Source of the DNA: Bacteroidota bacterium
GTDB lineage: Bacteria; Bacteroidota; Bacteroidia; Flavobacteriales_F; PHOS-HE28
Direction of reading: 5' to 3'
Assembly (NCBI GenBank): GCA_963169595.1
Contig: CAUJFM010000104.1
Coordinates: 1-14,922, forward strand
DNA length: 14,922 bases
Part shown: positions 14,678 through 14,922 of the stretch, one piece after another
How positions within the stretch are numbered: the stretch's first letter is position 1
Layout of the letters: each line of letters starts with the position of its first letter
The notes under the pieces: model-generated
Told to the model about the DNA's origin: nothing
Database searches by the model: none
What the model saw: only the letters and a program-made list of their open reading frames with translations
Position numbers and translations under genes: made by a program

Positions 14678-14922
14678 GAAGCGATCGCCCGGATGGCGAA
14701 GCTCAGGTGTCGGTCAGTTTCGTGCGTAAGCAGGATCAGTTCCCAATCGTGCTTCACACAGAATTCGTGGACCGCCTCCACCACGCCGTAACGTACGCCA
14801 CCATCCCAATTGCCGGTCACATAGTCATGACCTGCGATGATGCCCCCGGCTTTCACTTTTGAGCGCGCGATCTCCAGTTCGGCGGCTGTCACGAGATAAC
14901 CGTGGTCGGTGTCGATGTAGAC
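14674..14922 (-). CDS. Class I SAM-dependent methyltransferase, Methyltransf_24 type (N-terminus cut off)
   Basis: Only the last 82 residues are in the window; the frame is open at the right edge. VYIDTDHGY, then KVKAGGIIAGHDY and GVVEAVHEFC are the late motifs of Methyltransf_24-type class I methyltransferases, which often modify sugars or sit in surface-glycan loci. The S-adenosylmethionine-binding GxGxG motif would lie outside the window. A GTG at 14892 is not a real start, because the conserved VYID motif lies upstream of it in the same frame. It is convergent with the flippase gene and overlaps it by four bases. Its place beside the glycan cluster suggests sugar methylation; that is inference. 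Confidence 0.78.
   Translation of the reverse strand, partial: VYIDTDHGYLVTAAELEIARSKVKAGGIIAGHDYVTGNWDGGVRYGVVEAVHEFCVKHDWELILLTHETDRHLSFAIRAIAS

Noticed and set aside
1..14922. Mobile element, phage, CRISPR or tRNA genes
   Set aside because: No transposase, integrase, direct-repeat array, terminal inverted repeats or cloverleaf was seen on either strand by eye.

Overview
The window is a gene-dense, GC-rich stretch that most likely comes from a high-GC member of the Bacteroidota, probably a Flavobacteriales-like environmental lineage. Three things support this. The first protein ends in a type A sorting domain of the type IX secretion system (T9SS). A DUF4834-YfhO gene pair of the Bacteroidota kind is present. 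Several intergenic regions carry a -7-like box of the form TAnnTTTG, usually as TAnnTTCG, close to a start codon. The lineage below phylum level is inference. I saw no tRNA, rRNA, insertion sequence, CRISPR array or phage gene.

Left part (1-3000), all on the + strand: the 3' end of a secreted repeat protein with a T9SS tail; a cysteine-rich pentapeptide-repeat protein; then a tightly overlapping pair made of a HipA-like kinase (HipA_2 type, catalytic residues intact) and a DUF3037 protein. This kinase pair is the best candidate here for a little-studied system.

Middle (3000-5760): two AlkD-type DNA alkylation repair genes lie about 1.9 kb apart. The first is broken by one in-frame amber codon and has no in-frame ATG at its N-terminus, so it looks like a recent pseudogene. 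The second is intact with all four expected active-site residues. Between them sit a LOG-family nucleotide phosphoribohydrolase (+) and a small four-helix-bundle protein with an acidic tail (-).

Right part (5760-14922): on the - strand, an NAD-dependent sugar epimerase/dehydratase lies downstream of a DeaD-like DEAD-box RNA helicase with a DbpA-type RNA-binding domain and an RGG-rich tail. Divergent from the helicase is a + strand cluster for cell-surface glycan work: DUF4834 membrane protein, YfhO-family membrane protein, a GT4-like glycosyltransferase overlapping it by 4 bases, and a Wzx-like flippase with its own promoter. A methyltransferase enters from the right edge on the - strand; its stop codon shares a CTAG palindrome with the flippase stop.

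Convergent gene pairs are packed with almost no space (6, 16 and -4 bases), and there are no strong intrinsic terminators between them. Gaps between genes are all under 150 bases, and most hold a recognisable promoter-like box.
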